From Zygnema cylindricum (lineage: Eukaryota; Streptophyta; Zygnematophyceae; Zygnematales; Zygnemataceae), in NCBI GenBank assembly GCA_037447655.1, contig JBBHKE010003190.1, positions 613,424 to 677,423 on the forward strand: 64,000 nt of DNA. The letters run 5' to 3'. Of this stretch, positions 62,898-64,000 are shown piece by piece. The notes under the pieces were generated by a model that was not told the DNA's origin, did no database searches, and saw only the letters and a list, made by a program, of their open reading frames with translations. The translations under genes were made by a program, and so were the position numbers. Numbering within the stretch: the stretch's first letter is position 1; every line of letters begins with the position of its first letter.

Positions 62898-63755
62898 CTA
62901 AATGTTCATGGCAAAAGACAATTTGTTCTGTTTGTTTTTGTTTTTACTACGACAAATTGAAGACTTATAACCTGGTTTTCCACAACTGTAACAAATAATT
63001 TTTTTTTTAATGTTTTCAGTCTCCTTTTTTTTAAATCTACAGTTAGCAGTCTGATGATTGGTTTTCCCACATATAGCACAAACAGTTACTAACTCAGTAT
63101 GTTTTACTGACTGTTTGCCTTTGGCATAAAGAGCTACAACTAACTCTTTTTCCTCCTTTTTTTTAATTTCAACTTCTTCGTGAATGAAATGCTGACATAC
63201 TGCATCAAATTTTACCGTCGATTGACTTTTCAAAGCCGTGATCATCTTAGCATAATGTGATGGTAATGACCTAAATAGTGTGAGGATCAAATCATCATCA
63301 TTCAGTTTTGTGCCGATTGCGGCTAACTGTAATTTAAGCTCTTTCAGTCTATTGATATCGGTTTCCATAGTATCTCCACTCTCCATACTAAAGTCAAGCA
63401 AATTGTTCTTTAATTGCATAATATTGGAGGGAATATTACGCTCATGTACAGTTTTTAGTTTATCCCACATAGCCTTAGGTCTATCCAACTCAACTATGTG
63501 TAAAAGTTGACTGTCTTCGACTGCTAGAAAAATTAATTTCGCTGCCTCTTCTTCCCTTCTTTCATATCCTGCTGCATTTTGGGCTTCAATAGGTTTTTGT
63601 TCACTGCCTGCAACCATACCCCAATAATTCTTAAATTTTAGAATTCGGGTCATCTTACCTTTCCATAGTAAATAATTACTACCATTAAATTTTTGGATGT
63701 CTGTAATTTTACCTAAAGCTCCGATACCATGTTGAGATTCAAAAAAAATGGCCAT
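62898..63755 (-). CDS. Copia5 gag with two zinc knuckles
   Basis: 286 residues. The ATG at 63755 is inside the 5' LTR, and the frame runs through the primer site (MAIFFESQHGIGALGKITDI). The copia gag domain shows KFNGSNYLLWKGKMTRIL, MWDKLKTVHE and LTLFRSLPSHYAKMITAL. Knuckle 1 CAICGKTNHQTANC is complete; knuckle 2 CYSCGKPGYKSSIC has Tyr for His. It stops before the protease, so protease-integrase would need another frame or readthrough; the stop may be a mutation. An upstream in-frame ATG exists at 63767. Confidence 0.85.
   Translation of the reverse strand: MAIFFESQHGIGALGKITDIQKFNGSNYLLWKGKMTRILKFKNYWGMVAGSEQKPIEAQNAAGYERREEEAAKLIFLAVEDSQLLHIVELDRPKAMWDKLKTVHERNIPSNIMQLKNNLLDFSMESGDTMETDINRLKELKLQLAAIGTKLNDDDLILTLFRSLPSHYAKMITALKSQSTVKFDAVCQHFIHEEVEIKKKEEKELVVALYAKGKQSVKHTELVTVCAICGKTNHQTANCRFKKKETENIKKKIICYSCGKPGYKSSICRSKNKNKQNKLSFAMNI
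63718..63729 (-). other. Copia5 primer-binding site (tRNA-Met 3' end)
   Basis: Element-sense TGGTATCGGAGC, one base from the standard plant TGGTATCAGAGC complementary to initiator tRNA-Met. Directly next to the LTR. Contrasts with the half-tRNA site of copia1 and copia2. Confidence 0.85.
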
Positions 63756-64000
63756 TGGATCAATCAATTATAAGACAGGAAGCTAAAGAAAACAATTATA
63801 TATATGAGAAAGCAAAGCTTAATTACTGAACAAGGAAGAAGATAGATTAATTCCACGACAAGATAAGCACTCAGTGCAAAAATAGCAGTAGGGAAAAAAT
63901 TGGAGAGAATCATTGAGTAGATTGATGGTTGATTTTCATTGTCCAGCATTAGTGCATTTTATATATGTGAATGATGTAGGTACTACGCTACTTGTGTTCC
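63730..64000 (-). repeat. Copia5 5' LTR, partial
   Basis: First 271 bp (plus-strand order) matching 59885-60155; continues beyond the window. Confidence 0.9.

Larger units (their letters stand above)
59885..64000 (-). mobile_element. Ty1/copia element copia5 (internally deleted, cut by window end)
   Basis: Third copia family. 3' LTR 59885-60466, RT remnant, integrase, gag, standard tRNA-Met primer site 63718-63729, and a 5' LTR from 63730 continuing past the window. Most of the RT palm and half of RNase H are deleted. Gag and the integrase triad are intact. Confidence 0.9.

Overview
The window is eukaryotic, repeat-dominated DNA with no recognisable host single-copy gene. The elements suggest the plant lineage: Ty1/copia primer sites match plant-type initiator tRNA-Met, and the Ty3/gypsy elements carry a DNMT3/DRM-like cytosine methyltransferase. 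As I recall, methyltransferase-bearing retrotransposons have been reported from charophyte algae and dinoflagellates. A streptophyte alga or non-seed plant is my best guess; the species is not identified.

Layout. 33-27417: two decayed minus-strand gypsy copies of one family. G2 (5984-22260) is inserted in G1, flanked by the 4-bp duplication CTGC. G2 itself holds two copia LTRs, a copia LTR scrap, a copia fragment and a TAA-flanked MITE. 27418-28369 and 46079-49070: the two halves of an old minus-strand copia (copia2), split by plus-strand gypsy copy B (28370-46074, duplication TTCA). Inside B, the integrase is split by copia1 (38132-44582, minus strand, duplication AATTG), the youngest and best preserved element. 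49070-51664: 3' half of copia3 (plus). 51668-57957: copia4 (minus), whose left LTR contains a captured chromovirus integrase tail. 57958-59884: unassigned DNA with one hypothetical coding-like stretch. 59885-64000: copia5 (minus), cut by the window end.

The gypsy family is the main interest. Its order is gag (proline-rich N part, capsid, two CCHC knuckles), aspartic protease, complete DNMT3/DRM-like methyltransferase, reverse transcriptase, RNase H, DDE integrase and a C-terminal PHD finger, the same in all three copies wherever the modules survive. Its terminal repeats are also unusual. Instead of ordinary LTRs, G2 reads A1-internal-B1-A2-B2 (A 1179/1178 bp, B 289/288 bp) between TGTC and GACA ends with a perfect target duplication. 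That is a split-direct-repeat layout, normally linked to tyrosine-recombinase elements, here on a DDE-integrase gypsy element.

The copia LTRs share undescribed-looking features: a conserved hairpin with an almost invariant loop, a tRNA-like unit with A/B boxes antisense to the element, a palindrome next to a TATA-like motif, and a gag start codon exactly 20 nt inside the LTR so that the primer-binding site is translated. Several copia elements appear to prime from the anticodon region of initiator tRNA-Met (half-tRNA priming). Most coding regions are pseudogenes; intact or near-intact frames are copia1 gag-integrase and pol, copia5 gag, and parts of G2 gag.
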